A DNA stretch of 64,000 bases from Sphingobacterium spiritivorum (GTDB lineage: Bacteria; Bacteroidota; Bacteroidia; Sphingobacteriales; Sphingobacteriaceae). Below are positions 1 through 8,786 of this stretch, one piece after another (within the stretch, counting starts at the first letter, position 1; the number at the start of each line of letters is the position of its first letter). Below the pieces are notes generated by a model, which had not been told where the DNA came from, searched no databases, and was given only the letters and a program-made list of their open reading frames with translations. The translations under genes were made by a program, and so were the position numbers. The stretch spans positions 62,001 to 126,000 of the forward strand of contig NZ_CP068082.1 in assembly GCF_016724845.1 (NCBI RefSeq), read 5' to 3'.

Positions 1-290
1 ATATAACTCCAATGATCAAATCCATTTGCTAAAGTAAATAATTCATAATCCCCTTTTTCAGAATTCTTTATTGTAAACGTTGAATTTAGACTGTCTAAAA
101 CTCTTTCAAAATTTTTGAATGTCTTTATATCATGATTTTCCAGTACAGACCGGAGTTGATGCGAAAATTTCCCCTTATCATCCGTATGTGTATCAACAAA
201 AGATTCAATCAGAAGAGCTTCCTGAGTTTTTTGCGCAAAAACCTGACTACTGAATAGCGACAACAGTAAAATTAATTCAAGGATTTTCAT
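1..290 (-). CDS. Secreted protein of unknown function, 3' end missing
   Basis: The reading frame opens at an ATG (complement of 288-290) and stays open to the window edge, giving 96 residues of an incomplete protein. The first ~20 residues (MKILELILLLSLFSSQVFAQ) form a clear Sec signal peptide with a cleavage site of the VFAQ type that is common in Bacteroidota. The mature part seen so far is rich in charged residues and shows no family I recognise. The gene lies downstream of the ADP-ribosyltransferase-like gene on the same strand, about 90 bases away, so it could be co-transcribed, but nothing links the functions. Confidence 0.7.
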   Translation of the reverse strand, partial: MKILELILLLSLFSSQVFAQKTQEALLIESFVDTHTDDKGKFSHQLRSVLENHDIKTFKNFERVLDSLNSTFTIKNSEKGDYELFTLANGFDHWSY

Positions 291-380
291 CTGGCTATTG
301 ATAAATTTTGAGAAAAGATAATAAAATAAAGACTTAAAACTGCAAACCTACTTCTCAAAATTCTTATTGCAGAATGTCTT

Positions 381-1013
381 CTATGGGAATTCAGTTTCCT
401 TTCTGGGTATAAAAAAACCTTTTATACAATTAAGATTTCTGATACAGATTTGAATATGGTTTTTAGTTTGGATTCCGGCACCTTCAAAAGCAGGCCCTCC
501 CTCTGTAAAAACTCCTCTGCTGGTATCAAAATGTTTCAATTCGCTAAAATCTTTGGAAGAAACATCAGCATTTATTTGTTCATTTATTTTTTGATGCAGA
601 TATTCAATTACTGCACAATCCAATTCCCTCAAAATCAGATCCTGATATTTGTCATTTGTCAAATTCTTGTTTTTAGGAAGATCTTTACCTGCAACATATA
701 AATCATCTTTCATCAATTCATAATAGGATGAAAGGATATCTATAAATTCAGAATCAGTAAAATCCAAGCAATAATCGAGTTGATATATAACTCCGACAAC
801 GGAAGGTGTTTCAAGTGTTCCTCTTAATTTTTTATCTAACGCCCACTTATATGCTCTCTTATAATTATTCTCCCAAACATAGAATCCATGACCAAGCCAA
901 TCATAAGTTTCCTGACTTTTTTTTACAATATCCGGTGTAGTTACTAATTGATTTCTGACGAGTTCATCACACCCGTGAAAACCAAGCATGAGGTTTGGTC
1001 GTCTTCTATACAT
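381..1013 (-). CDS. ADP-ribosyltransferase-like protein, probable toxin of a TA pair
   Basis: A 210-aa cytosolic protein without signal peptide. The sequence shows a GFHG motif (His13), the segment WLGHGFYVW (Tyr45) and a late FTEGGP segment (Glu171). Their order and spacing fit the H-Y-E triad of small ADP-ribosyltransferase-fold proteins such as the DUF3990 group. The C-terminal run HIQICIRN...CIKGFF is, from memory, conserved in uncharacterised proteins of this type. The start codon overlaps the stop of the preceding 57-aa gene as TAATG, which implies translational coupling and supports this start. By organisation it reads as the toxin half of a toxin-antitoxin pair that would modify a target using NAD. 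The function is inferred from motifs; the target is unknown. Confidence 0.6.
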   Translation of the reverse strand: MYRRRPNLMLGFHGCDELVRNQLVTTPDIVKKSQETYDWLGHGFYVWENNYKRAYKWALDKKLRGTLETPSVVGVIYQLDYCLDFTDSEFIDILSSYYELMKDDLYVAGKDLPKNKNLTNDKYQDLILRELDCAVIEYLHQKINEQINADVSSKDFSELKHFDTSRGVFTEGGPAFEGAGIQTKNHIQICIRNLNCIKGFFIPRKETEFP

Positions 1014-1186
1014 TACTTAATACCTTTAAAAATTTTTTTCAAGTTGCTGTAATGCCCTGTAAAGTTCTCCTTTTTGGTCAGAATTTTTGCTGACTGTAAA
1101 GTAGCCACGACTCTATCTCTATCCTTTTGTTCAGATTTTATCCTTTTAGCCAATGAAACCAAAAGTTCTACTTGATTTGCTTCCAT
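1013..1186 (-). CDS. 57-aa small protein, probable antitoxin partner
   Basis: A short frame starts at ATG (complement of 1184-1186) and ends at a TAA that overlaps the ATG of the downstream ART-like gene by one base. The protein begins MEANQVELLVSLAKRIKSEQ and ends with LKKIFKGIK. It is helical-looking and strongly basic at its end. The segment LQSAKILTKKENFTGHYSNL resembles the 'RL..AGIL...G.L...Y..L' pattern that I associate with small antitoxin-like proteins encoded directly upstream of toxins; this is recollection and not a search. One-base overlap, tiny size and gene order all fit an antitoxin. There is no obvious DNA-binding motif, so it may work purely by protein binding. Confidence 0.6.
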   Translation of the reverse strand: MEANQVELLVSLAKRIKSEQKDRDRVVATLQSAKILTKKENFTGHYSNLKKIFKGIK

Positions 1187-1278
1187 GATGATTTGACTTA
1201 CGGTTTATATTTTCTCAAATATAACTTATTACTTTTAAAAGACAAAATTTTATAAACTTTAAAAACAACTAACACACT

Positions 1279-1968
1279 TCAAACAAAATTATACTTCTTA
1301 TTCAGGATAATCTGATCGATTGTATGCTTATAGTTATCATAAATAGTATTCCCTCTTTTACTTGGTATGTTAAAATCACTGATTTTTGTCGCTTTTATTA
1401 ATTCAAAAACCGGATATAAGTCATCTATACTTTCCTGAGTCAATGGTTTTGAACGATCTAGTTGAACATTCTCAATTTCATTACACAGTACTTCAACAAC
1501 ACCAATTCCATAACTGTCAGTTGCATTAATATGCGCACCTTGTGTGATAATCAATTGTAATAGTTCAATTGCTTTCCGGTAATTTACAGTGGGTTCAGGT
1601 TGTATCTTCCATTGATCCTTTTTAAATAAACCTAAAAATCCTGATTTATTCTGGCTGCTGTACTTAGGTATATAAATGGCAAATCTTGAATTGTGAACAA
1701 CGGCCGAAATTGCAAAATGTAAGACCGGTTTTCGCCATTCCTGGTTTTCACTTTCTGTTTCCCCAAATTTTATATTTGCTCCCCGTTTAATAAGTAATTC
1801 GGCAATTTCATAATTATCAGTCTTGATAGCAGTTTGTAACGGAATTTCGCCATCGTCTTTTTCTGATATGCCTTTTGCAACAGCATTTATCAATGCCGGA
1901 TTCTTATCTATAATTCCGGAGACTTCGCCAATGTTTCTATTTCTTATTGCCTTGAATAAATTTTTCAT
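1279..1968 (-). CDS. Ankyrin-repeat protein
   Basis: A 229-aa protein without signal peptide. Two or more ankyrin units are visible: around residues 40-70 (PLQTAIKTDNYEIAELLIKRGANI) and around 130-160 (RKAIELLQLIITQGAHINATD), each with the helix-turn-helix 'ELLI..GANI' signature. The N-terminus (IRNRNIGEVSGIIDKNPALIN) looks like a further degenerate repeat. The domain binds other proteins; no enzymatic part is seen. It lies 92 bases upstream of the small antitoxin-like gene on the same strand, so the three genes may form one transcript, but a joint role is not shown. Confidence 0.75.
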   Translation of the reverse strand: MKNLFKAIRNRNIGEVSGIIDKNPALINAVAKGISEKDDGEIPLQTAIKTDNYEIAELLIKRGANIKFGETESENQEWRKPVLHFAISAVVHNSRFAIYIPKYSSQNKSGFLGLFKKDQWKIQPEPTVNYRKAIELLQLIITQGAHINATDSYGIGVVEVLCNEIENVQLDRSKPLTQESIDDLYPVFELIKATKISDFNIPSKRGNTIYDNYKHTIDQIILNKKYNFV

Positions 1969-2135
1969 CTATTGATCTTTAATATATTCATCCTGATTAT
2001 CTGGGAATAACGCTATTTGTATCTCATAAAACTACACAAAAATCTCTGATACAATTTCATCAGATTTAATTTCCTTTAACACCTTTCTTCACAATGAAAA
2101 CCGCCTTTTATCAGCAAGCATGCGACTTACATTAA

Positions 2136-3047
2136 TCAAACAAAATTCTTTCTGTATTCCACCGGGGATTGTTGCTGATATTTTTTAAAGAAATTGGTAA
2201 AATATGCCGGAGATTCAAAACCAAGGCTGTATGCGATTTCTGAAACGGACCAGTTGGAATGCTGCAACAGCGCTTTTCCCTCTCCCAGAATACGACCTGC
2301 AATAAGTTCGCCTGTTGTCTTTCCCGTTTCTTTCTTGACAGATCGATTCAGGTGATTGATATGAACTGATAGGCAGTTTGCGAATTCCTTAGGTGTATGA
2401 AGTTGCAGTCTGAACTCAGGTGTATCTATAGGAAACTGCCGCTCCAATAGTTCGAGAAATAGTTCGGTAATACGGGCAGACGCATCTTTATGTTTGACAA
2501 ATGTATCAGGGGGCTGAATCTTCAATGCTTCATGAACCAGCACATGCAGATAACTTCTCAAAACATCATATTTATGGAGATATTCGGAATTAATTTCTAC
2601 CAGCATGCGCTTGAAAATCGCTGAAATTTCCTGTTGCTGAACTTCGTTCGGAAAAAAAACAGGGTGAATATGCGTCTGAAATAAGGGTGTCTGCTGAAAG
2701 AACTTAAACTTTTCATCATGATTCAGAAAGCTGTCAGTAAAAAGGCAAAACCAGCCTTTCTGATCCATTGATTCGGCTTCCCAGGCATAAGGTACTTTAG
2801 GATTGGAAAGAAGCAAAGCAGGTTTATCTATATAAATCCACTGATCCGCAAAATAGAGACGTCCCTTTCCGATAATATAGGAGACCTTAAAGAAGTCCCT
2901 GCGGCTGTAAGGTGCAAGAAATGAACAGGCATCACGCGTGAACACATTAAAGTGGCCGACACCTACCGCCTGTGCCTCAGGCAGCAGCTCCCTGCTGACC
3001 TGCGGAACACGGGCATAAAATTCGGATATACTCTCACTCTTATTCAT
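2136..3047 (-). CDS. AraC-family transcriptional regulator
   Basis: A 303-aa one-component regulator. The N-terminal ~180 residues are a cupin-type ligand-binding region (GKGRLYFADQWIYIDKPALLL). The C-terminal ~100 residues carry two helix-turn-helix motifs. The second reads SVSEIAYSLGFESPAYFTNFFKKY and ends in the typical SPVEYRKNF. Many close relatives control an adjacent transporter or oxidoreductase, but no partner gene is obvious here: its neighbours are the ankyrin gene and, divergently, a LacI regulator. Length and architecture are standard for the family. Confidence 0.9.
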   Translation of the reverse strand: MNKSESISEFYARVPQVSRELLPEAQAVGVGHFNVFTRDACSFLAPYSRRDFFKVSYIIGKGRLYFADQWIYIDKPALLLSNPKVPYAWEAESMDQKGWFCLFTDSFLNHDEKFKFFQQTPLFQTHIHPVFFPNEVQQQEISAIFKRMLVEINSEYLHKYDVLRSYLHVLVHEALKIQPPDTFVKHKDASARITELFLELLERQFPIDTPEFRLQLHTPKEFANCLSVHINHLNRSVKKETGKTTGELIAGRILGEGKALLQHSNWSVSEIAYSLGFESPAYFTNFFKKYQQQSPVEYRKNFV

Positions 3048-3394
3048 ACCCTAATTTACACAATTCAAACAATACATTTCTAAAATTCACGCACAATAAA
3101 GATTTCATTTTACAGGTGATGTACATGTCGTCAGTTTTTCCGGTTGCTTCCCAGAGGAGTCTGAAAACTTTACTTCTGTTTTATTAACAGAATAAATCGG
3201 GTTTGTCTTGAAAATTCGTTACAAAATGCATAGATTTAAGGTCAGTTTGTTTTATTTCTTATGAAACCATCATGATTTTTAAAACCTATTTACAAATAAA
3301 ATATATGAGCTTGCGTTATTCAACACAAAAGCCCGTTGAATTCAGGTGAAAAAGATGACAGTTTCATCTCTGTTTAAAGACAATTCATATACAG
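3048..3394. other. Divergent control region between araC-type and lacI-type genes
   Basis: This stretch of about 350 bases separates two divergent regulator genes and carries no credible reading frame. The only local structure I see is a weak 6-bp inverted repeat, AGATGA at 3353-3358 with TCATCT at 3364-3369, close to the lacI-type start, where AGATGA occurs again. It could be an autoregulatory site, but the match is too short to call. Confidence 0.4.
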
Positions 3395-4426
3395 ATGAAA
3401 AAAATTACGATCCAGGATATTGCTCTGGCGGTCAATAAATCTATATCCACTGTTTCTAAAGCATTATCGGACAGCCATGAGGTAAATAAAGATACCAAAC
3501 GAATGATCTGCGAATATGCAGAAAAAAACAACTTTCAATCCAATTCTTCAGCGCGAAGCCTGAGAACGGGAAGAAGTAATATCATTGGCGTCATTGTATC
3601 TACCATTGGAAATTCTTTTTTTTCTCAATTACTGGAAGGAATTGACGAAGTAATCGTAGAGACAGATTTTACGCTGGTCATTATGCAGAGTAAGGAAAAT
3701 GTACAGCGCGAGCGCAAGTGTATAGATATCCTCAATTCAAGAGGAGTAGATGGGATTATCATCTCTCCTATTGCAAACACTCCCAATATCGACTATTTGC
3801 AAAGGTTGCATGACACCAGTTTTCCGATTGTAGTGGTAGACCGCATCAACAACAGACTTAAATCAAACAAAATCGGTGTTAAGAATTTTGAAGGCTCCTA
3901 TGATGCTACCCAGCACCTGGTGGACCTGGGACATAAAAGGATCGTGCATGTCACCGGCCGAAATGCCGGGGTAATACGGGAACGGCTGAATGGCTTTAAA
4001 GACTGTCTGCGGAAAAACAAAATCCCTGTAAAGTCAGGTTATATTCTGGACTTTGATCTGCAGGACAAAAGCAAACTGGAAGAAGAGATCAAAACCAGAC
4101 TATCAGCACTGTTTGCGACAAAGACAAAGCCCAATGCTATATTTACAGCTACTGATCTTCTGACCAATAAAATGAGTGGTATCCTAAAAGATATGGGGCT
4201 CAGAATACCTGAAGACGTAGCGCTGATCGGATTTTCCAATTCCACCTATTCCAGTTCATTTTATCCCTCTTTGTCCTGTATATATCAACCTGCAACAGAA
4301 ATGGGCCGGCTTGGAGCACGCAAAATCATCGAGATGCTGGATAAGAAAAGAAAGAACTATGCTATCAATATCGAGCGTATTGAATTAGACACACAATTGA
4401 TTATACGAGAGTCCACATCCGGTTAA
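3395..4426 (+). CDS. LacI-family transcriptional regulator
   Basis: A 343-aa repressor. Residues 3-50 are the LacI helix-turn-helix and hinge region (ITIQDIALAVNKSISTVSKA, then SSARSLRTGRSNIIGVIV). Residues ~60-340 form a periplasmic-binding-protein-like effector domain with the usual 'VVVDR', 'ATQHLVDLGHKRI' and 'ALIGFSN' segments. Such proteins usually respond to a sugar or nucleoside. No sugar genes are adjacent: the next gene downstream, 72 bases away, is nhaA, which seems to have its own promoter. The target genes are therefore unknown. Confidence 0.92.
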   Translation: MKKITIQDIALAVNKSISTVSKALSDSHEVNKDTKRMICEYAEKNNFQSNSSARSLRTGRSNIIGVIVSTIGNSFFSQLLEGIDEVIVETDFTLVIMQSKENVQRERKCIDILNSRGVDGIIISPIANTPNIDYLQRLHDTSFPIVVVDRINNRLKSNKIGVKNFEGSYDATQHLVDLGHKRIVHVTGRNAGVIRERLNGFKDCLRKNKIPVKSGYILDFDLQDKSKLEEEIKTRLSALFATKTKPNAIFTATDLLTNKMSGILKDMGLRIPEDVALIGFSNSTYSSSFYPSLSCIYQPATEMGRLGARKIIEMLDKKRKNYAINIERIELDTQLIIRESTSG

Positions 4427-4486
4427 ATATAACGGTGAAGATGGCATTATTAGCCAATTTCCAGCCTGTTTTACATTCGAAAATTG

Positions 4487-4494
4487 TAGATTTG
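4487..4494 (+). promoter_or_regulatory. Bacteroidota -7 promoter element (TAGATTTG) of nhaA
   Basis: TAGATTTG matches the Bacteroidota TAnnTTTG consensus. It ends only four bases before the nhaA ATG, so the transcript would be nearly leaderless. No good -33 TTTG was found at the expected 19-21 base spacing, so the call rests on the -7 box alone. Confidence 0.4.
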
Positions 4495-4498
4495 AAGT

Positions 4499-5674
4499 AT
4501 GAAACTTATTAATCTGAATATTTTCAAGCAATTTTTGAAATCCAGTACGGCAGGAGGAATTATACTTTTTGCCTGTGTGATTATCTCTTTGATTATAGCC
4601 AATTCGCCTTTGGCTGACAAGCTATCGGGTATCCTCAACTATCATATCGGATATGAAAGTGAGGCTGTGCAGCTAAAGTATTCTGTACTCCTGTGGATCA
4701 ATGACGGTTTGATGGCGATTTTCTTTTTACTGGTTGGTCTGGAAATCAAAAGGGAACTGGTAGAAGGCGAGTTATCATCTCCGAAAAAAGCGATGCTTCC
4801 TATTCTTGCCGCCATCGGTGGCGCATTACTTCCGGCAGCTATATACACGGTGATCAATCTTGGTGAAGTTACCCAACACGGATGGGGTATCCCGATGGCG
4901 ACAGATATTGCTTTTGCATTAGCTGTAGTAACGATGCTGGGCAAAAAGGTCCCTGCTAGTTTAAAGATTTTTCTGGCCGCCCTGGCTATTGTAGATGACC
5001 TGCTGGCGATCCTTGTTATAGCCGTTTTTTATTCCGGAGATCTGCATTTCACCTATCTCATGTATGCCTTAGGCATATTCATTGTATTATTAGCTTTCAA
5101 CAGATTTGGCGTCAAAAACATCTGGGCTTATCTTATACCGGGTATCTTTATATGGTATTTCATTCACCATTCCGGTATACACGCTACTATTGCGGGAGTT
5201 CTGGTGGCAATGACTTTACCTACGACACCGGATGCGCAGGAATCTCCTCTTGAAAAACTGGAACATGCCCTGACAAATCCTGTCAACTTTATTATTATTC
5301 CGCTATTTGCGTTGGCCAATACTAATATTACCATCCATCAGGAAATGATTGCTGGTCTTACTTCTGCATTGGGAGTAGGTATTATTGCCGGATTGATTGT
5401 CGGTAAGACTGTCGGTATCCTGACGACATGCTACATTTCAACCAAACTGAAAATAAGTAGTCTGCCGGAAAATGCAAACTGGATGCACATCACCGGAACG
5501 GGCCTCCTGGCAGGTATAGGATTTACCATGTCTATCTTTATTTCTATCCTGTCTTTTGATGATCAGCTCTTAATTGATGAAGCTAAATTTGCAGTTTTAA
5601 TTGGTTCATTAGTATCCGGACTACTGGGATATCTCGTACTATCATCAGCAAGTAAGAAGACAGCAGTGAATTAA
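4499..5674 (+). CDS. nhaA: Na+/H+ antiporter NhaA
   Basis: A 391-aa inner-membrane protein with about 12 transmembrane segments that exchanges protons for sodium ions and so supports pH and salt homeostasis. The family hallmark AIVDDLLAIL is present, with the adjacent aspartates that bind the ion. The segments GLEIKRELVEGEL, ATDIAFALAV and ANTNI are also typical. Length matches the usual 385-395 residues. The gene is single, and ends against a strong bidirectional hairpin shared with the convergent DUF389 gene. Confidence 0.97.
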   Translation: MKLINLNIFKQFLKSSTAGGIILFACVIISLIIANSPLADKLSGILNYHIGYESEAVQLKYSVLLWINDGLMAIFFLLVGLEIKRELVEGELSSPKKAMLPILAAIGGALLPAAIYTVINLGEVTQHGWGIPMATDIAFALAVVTMLGKKVPASLKIFLAALAIVDDLLAILVIAVFYSGDLHFTYLMYALGIFIVLLAFNRFGVKNIWAYLIPGIFIWYFIHHSGIHATIAGVLVAMTLPTTPDAQESPLEKLEHALTNPVNFIIIPLFALANTNITIHQEMIAGLTSALGVGIIAGLIVGKTVGILTTCYISTKLKISSLPENANWMHITGTGLLAGIGFTMSIFISILSFDDQLLIDEAKFAVLIGSLVSGLLGYLVLSSASKKTAVN

Positions 5675-5695
5675 TGATTGTTGCTTAAATATAAC

Positions 5696-5737
5696 AAACA
5701 AATGGCCTTCATTTCTGATAATGAAGGCCATTTGTTT
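5696..5737. terminator. Bidirectional intrinsic terminator between nhaA and the DUF389 gene
   Basis: A perfect 17-bp inverted repeat (5696-5712 with 5721-5737, core AAATGGCCTTCAT / ATGAAGGCCATTT) encloses an 8-base loop, TTCTGATA. A T-run follows on the plus strand. The two genes converge here, and the right arm runs up to the DUF389 stop codon at 5738-5740. Confidence 0.9.
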
Positions 5738-7030
5738 TTATCGTCTTACGATCTCAATATGAGGATCGTTGATTCTACTCCCCAGCCAGGTCTGCAATTT
5801 GGATTTATTTTCATCAGTCAAAGGCGATTCTGCTTCGTACAGCAACACTGTATTGACTACTGTACTATCCTGACGGATCACATGGAGTTGCTTACCTACG
5901 GAATAGACTTTTATTTCCGGAAACAGAATATCAATTTCGTTGATCAATTTCGGGTCATCAAACTTATACATTGCCAGTTCATTGGTCAGGTTACGAATAG
6001 CAATATCTTTTTGTGACAGGTTTTCAGAGCGCTTGTTGATCTCCTCTAAAATATCTTTCTTGAGATCAGTACTATCCTGACGAATAATCAATTGCGTATT
6101 GAAGATACCATATCCGGACAAACTCAGATTAAGTTTCTTTATTTCTTCAGGAGTGAATTTCCGGGACAGAAAAGCCAGTTCTATTTTTTTTGGATTGCTG
6201 TTGAACGATGTCTTTTCATAGACTACAGTATATCCTTTTTGAACTAATTCAGTATTGATAAAATGATCTACTAACTGGGTGTATTTCTTTTGTTGTAAAA
6301 GTACATAGGCCAGATAGAAACTCGGTATTATCATCACCATTATCAATAAGGTGATCGTTCGTGTTATTCTTTTCTCTCTACCTTTATCCACAAATTTCAC
6401 TTTCGGATACTTCAGATACTTAACAATAAAAAATGTCGAGATACAGATAAAAAAGCAATTTATGGAATACAGGTATAGTGCTCCGGCAAAATAAGACAGA
6501 TTGCCTATTGCCAGACCATAGCCTGCTGTACACAACGGAGGCATCAAAGCTGTAGCAATTGCTACTCCGGGTATAGGATTTCCTTTTTCTACTCTTGTAA
6601 TGGCAATCACACCGACCAATCCACCGAAGAAGGCAATGAGTACATCATAGATATTTGGGGAAGTACGGGCCAGTAATTCGGATTGTGCATCTTTAAACGG
6701 GCTGAGCAAAAAATAAATAAAAGAGACAGAAAGACTGACCAGTGTTGCTATCAGCAAGTTTTTGAGCGATTTTTTCAGCAACGCAAAGTCATAGGTCCCT
6801 AATGCAAATCCTGCACCTACGATAGGTCCCATCAGAGGAGAGATCAACATCGCACCTATGATCACTGCTGTAGAATTCACATTCAAGCCCACAGAAGCCA
6901 CAACAATAGCACAGGCCAATATCCAGAGATTAGAACCCCTGAAAGAAATATTGGAGGTTACATTTTCCAATACTTTTTCCTTAGCATCTTCTCCGTTATG
7001 CAGATCGATAAAACGTAATAATTTAATCAT
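5738..7030 (-). CDS. DUF389 membrane protein
   Basis: A 430-aa protein with a hydrophobic N-terminal half. Its segment LNVNSTAVIIGAMLISPLMG is the signature of the DUF389 family, followed by about six predicted membrane helices up to residue ~250. The remaining ~180 residues (from about KKYTQLVDHF) are soluble. They hold two or three BON-like alpha/beta units, for example LSLSGYGIFNTQLIIRQDS. The function of DUF389 is not established. The gene is monocistronic and convergent with nhaA. Confidence 0.85.
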   Translation of the reverse strand: MIKLLRFIDLHNGEDAKEKVLENVTSNISFRGSNLWILACAIVVASVGLNVNSTAVIIGAMLISPLMGPIVGAGFALGTYDFALLKKSLKNLLIATLVSLSVSFIYFLLSPFKDAQSELLARTSPNIYDVLIAFFGGLVGVIAITRVEKGNPIPGVAIATALMPPLCTAGYGLAIGNLSYFAGALYLYSINCFFICISTFFIVKYLKYPKVKFVDKGREKRITRTITLLIMVMIIPSFYLAYVLLQQKKYTQLVDHFINTELVQKGYTVVYEKTSFNSNPKKIELAFLSRKFTPEEIKKLNLSLSGYGIFNTQLIIRQDSTDLKKDILEEINKRSENLSQKDIAIRNLTNELAMYKFDDPKLINEIDILFPEIKVYSVGKQLHVIRQDSTVVNTVLLYEAESPLTDENKSKLQTWLGSRINDPHIEIVRR

Positions 7031-7159
7031 TTCCTATTCTTTTTAATATCCGGTTAAAAAAAGCTTATCCCTGTTTTGAACATAGCTACACTTCCCTGTT
7101 ACCCAATATAATGAGAATACGGTAAAAACAGTTTATATGAATTGAAATAGTATAAAAAA

Positions 7160-7195
7160 ATCCCGGACACTGAAAAGAATACAGAGATCCGGGAT
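7160..7195 (-). terminator. Intrinsic terminator of the sugar-acid catabolic operon
   Basis: An 8-bp inverted repeat (ATCCCGGA at 7160-7167, TCCGGGAT at 7188-7195) is followed on the minus strand by a run of T (plus-strand A-run at 7154-7160). It lies 26 bases after the symporter stop codon. Confidence 0.75.
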
Positions 7196-7220
7196 AGTCT
7201 TATACTTTATTGTGATTTGG

Positions 7221-8786
7221 TTAATGATATCTGATGTAAAAATAGAGTACAATTACCGTGATCAGCAACCACCAATAGAATGGATTTCGAATTCCCTTGT
7301 TACGCAGTCTTTCGGATTCCGGCAGTTGAAGACTGTCTTTATTCCATATTAATCCTTTCAGCACTTCTTCCGGCACAGGTTTGGTTAGCAAACTCACCAG
7401 CACACAAGCGATCATGCATGTCCAGAAAACAATTCCAGTTCTGTTGAAAAACGGCATTTCGGGCAACAAAAACTCCAGTATCAGGGATAGAGGAATAGTG
7501 AGCAATCCTGCTGTCAGGGCTCCTGAAGAAGTTGTTCTTTTCCAGAAAATCCCCATTAAAAACATGGTAGCGATACCCGGAGTAAATAAACCATACAAAT
7601 TCATCAGGTAAAGAAATACAGGCTTATCTGAATAGCTGATTAATAAGATTGAACTCAGAATACCTACCAGAATAATGGCTACTCCGGATCTCCTGCCAAA
7701 AGTAACAGCCTGTTTATCTGTTGCATTTTTATTGAAATATTCCAGATAAATATCTACTGTCATAATGGTTGTACACGAGTTGATAGCTCCTGAAATATGA
7801 GACATAATAGCTGAAATAAGCCCTGCCATTACTAACCCGATCAATCCTGTCGGCAGTAGCTTTTCTACCAAAGTGGCGAACAATAAGTCCGGTTTATCAA
7901 GATGAGGCAGAAAAACCGGTGCCACCAGAGCCGGAACAGTGATGATCAGGGGAACCAGAAATTTAAGGTAGTTGCCAAAAATCACGCCCATACGGCCATG
8001 CCATTCATTTTTGGCTGCCAGTACTCGCTGTACAATAAACTGGTTTGTAGCACAATAGAACACACTGATACATAAGAGTCCACCCAGATACATGGTCCAT
8101 GGAAAATCCGGATCATCAGCCGGATAGAACATTTTCCAGTCCCGGCTTGAATCCCATACCGCCTGCATCCCTCCTGCTTCTTTAACTGTTGCAAAGGTTA
8201 ATATAATACCTCCTGCCACTAATACAACCAACTGTACCATTTCAGTCCAGATCACAGCCCGCAAACCGCCCAGAATGGTATACACTCCGGTCAATACAGC
8301 CAGTCCGAATACGCTGTACAAAATAGGAACTCCGAATAATGCATACAGGGAAAGAGCACCCAGAAAAAGGACGGCTCCTATCTCTACAAAAATATAGGTA
8401 AACAGAATAAGTATCGCATAGACGGCTCGCGTAGCTTTTCCGAACCGCTTCTGAAGATATTCCGGAATAGTATAAAACCCGTTTCTAAGATAAAAAGGAA
8501 GGAATACCCACAATAATGCATTGAAACCGATCAGTATCGCTCCCCATTCCAGTGTAATGGCCACAAATCCTCTGCTGTAGGCTGCACCCATAGCCCCTAC
8601 GAGATGGTGACTGCTGATATTGGCGGCTATAATACTTCCTCCGATCATCCACCAGGGTAGTTTATCACCTGCCAAAAAATAATCTCTTTTTGTCTGGGTA
8701 TTGAATTTGGAAGCGTAAAGACCCAGAAATAGTATACCAAGAATGTAAACTACAAAAATCGTAATGTCTATTAACTCTAATTTCAT
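7221..8786 (-). CDS. Sodium:solute symporter (SSS family)
   Basis: A 521-aa inner-membrane protein with about 14 hydrophobic helices. The N-terminal segment YFLAGDKLPWWMIGGSIIAANISSHH is typical of SSS/SGLT-type transporters, as is RFGKATRAVYAI. The family imports sugars, sugar acids or amino acids with sodium. It is the last gene of a five-gene operon. Its ATG directly follows the stop of the ceramidase-like gene (TAGATG), so the two are tightly coupled. From context it most likely imports the mono- or oligosaccharide acid that the operon degrades. The exact substrate cannot be read from the sequence. Confidence 0.9.
   Translation of the reverse strand: MKLELIDITIFVVYILGILFLGLYASKFNTQTKRDYFLAGDKLPWWMIGGSIIAANISSHHLVGAMGAAYSRGFVAITLEWGAILIGFNALLWVFLPFYLRNGFYTIPEYLQKRFGKATRAVYAILILFTYIFVEIGAVLFLGALSLYALFGVPILYSVFGLAVLTGVYTILGGLRAVIWTEMVQLVVLVAGGIILTFATVKEAGGMQAVWDSSRDWKMFYPADDPDFPWTMYLGGLLCISVFYCATNQFIVQRVLAAKNEWHGRMGVIFGNYLKFLVPLIITVPALVAPVFLPHLDKPDLLFATLVEKLLPTGLIGLVMAGLISAIMSHISGAINSCTTIMTVDIYLEYFNKNATDKQAVTFGRRSGVAIILVGILSSILLISYSDKPVFLYLMNLYGLFTPGIATMFLMGIFWKRTTSSGALTAGLLTIPLSLILEFLLPEMPFFNRTGIVFWTCMIACVLVSLLTKPVPEEVLKGLIWNKDSLQLPESERLRNKGIRNPFYWWLLITVIVLYFYIRYH

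Noticed and set aside
3353..3369. LacI operator upstream of the lacI-type gene
   Set aside because: The inverted repeat AGATGA/TCATCT has only six-base arms and lacks the central CG typical of LacI operators.
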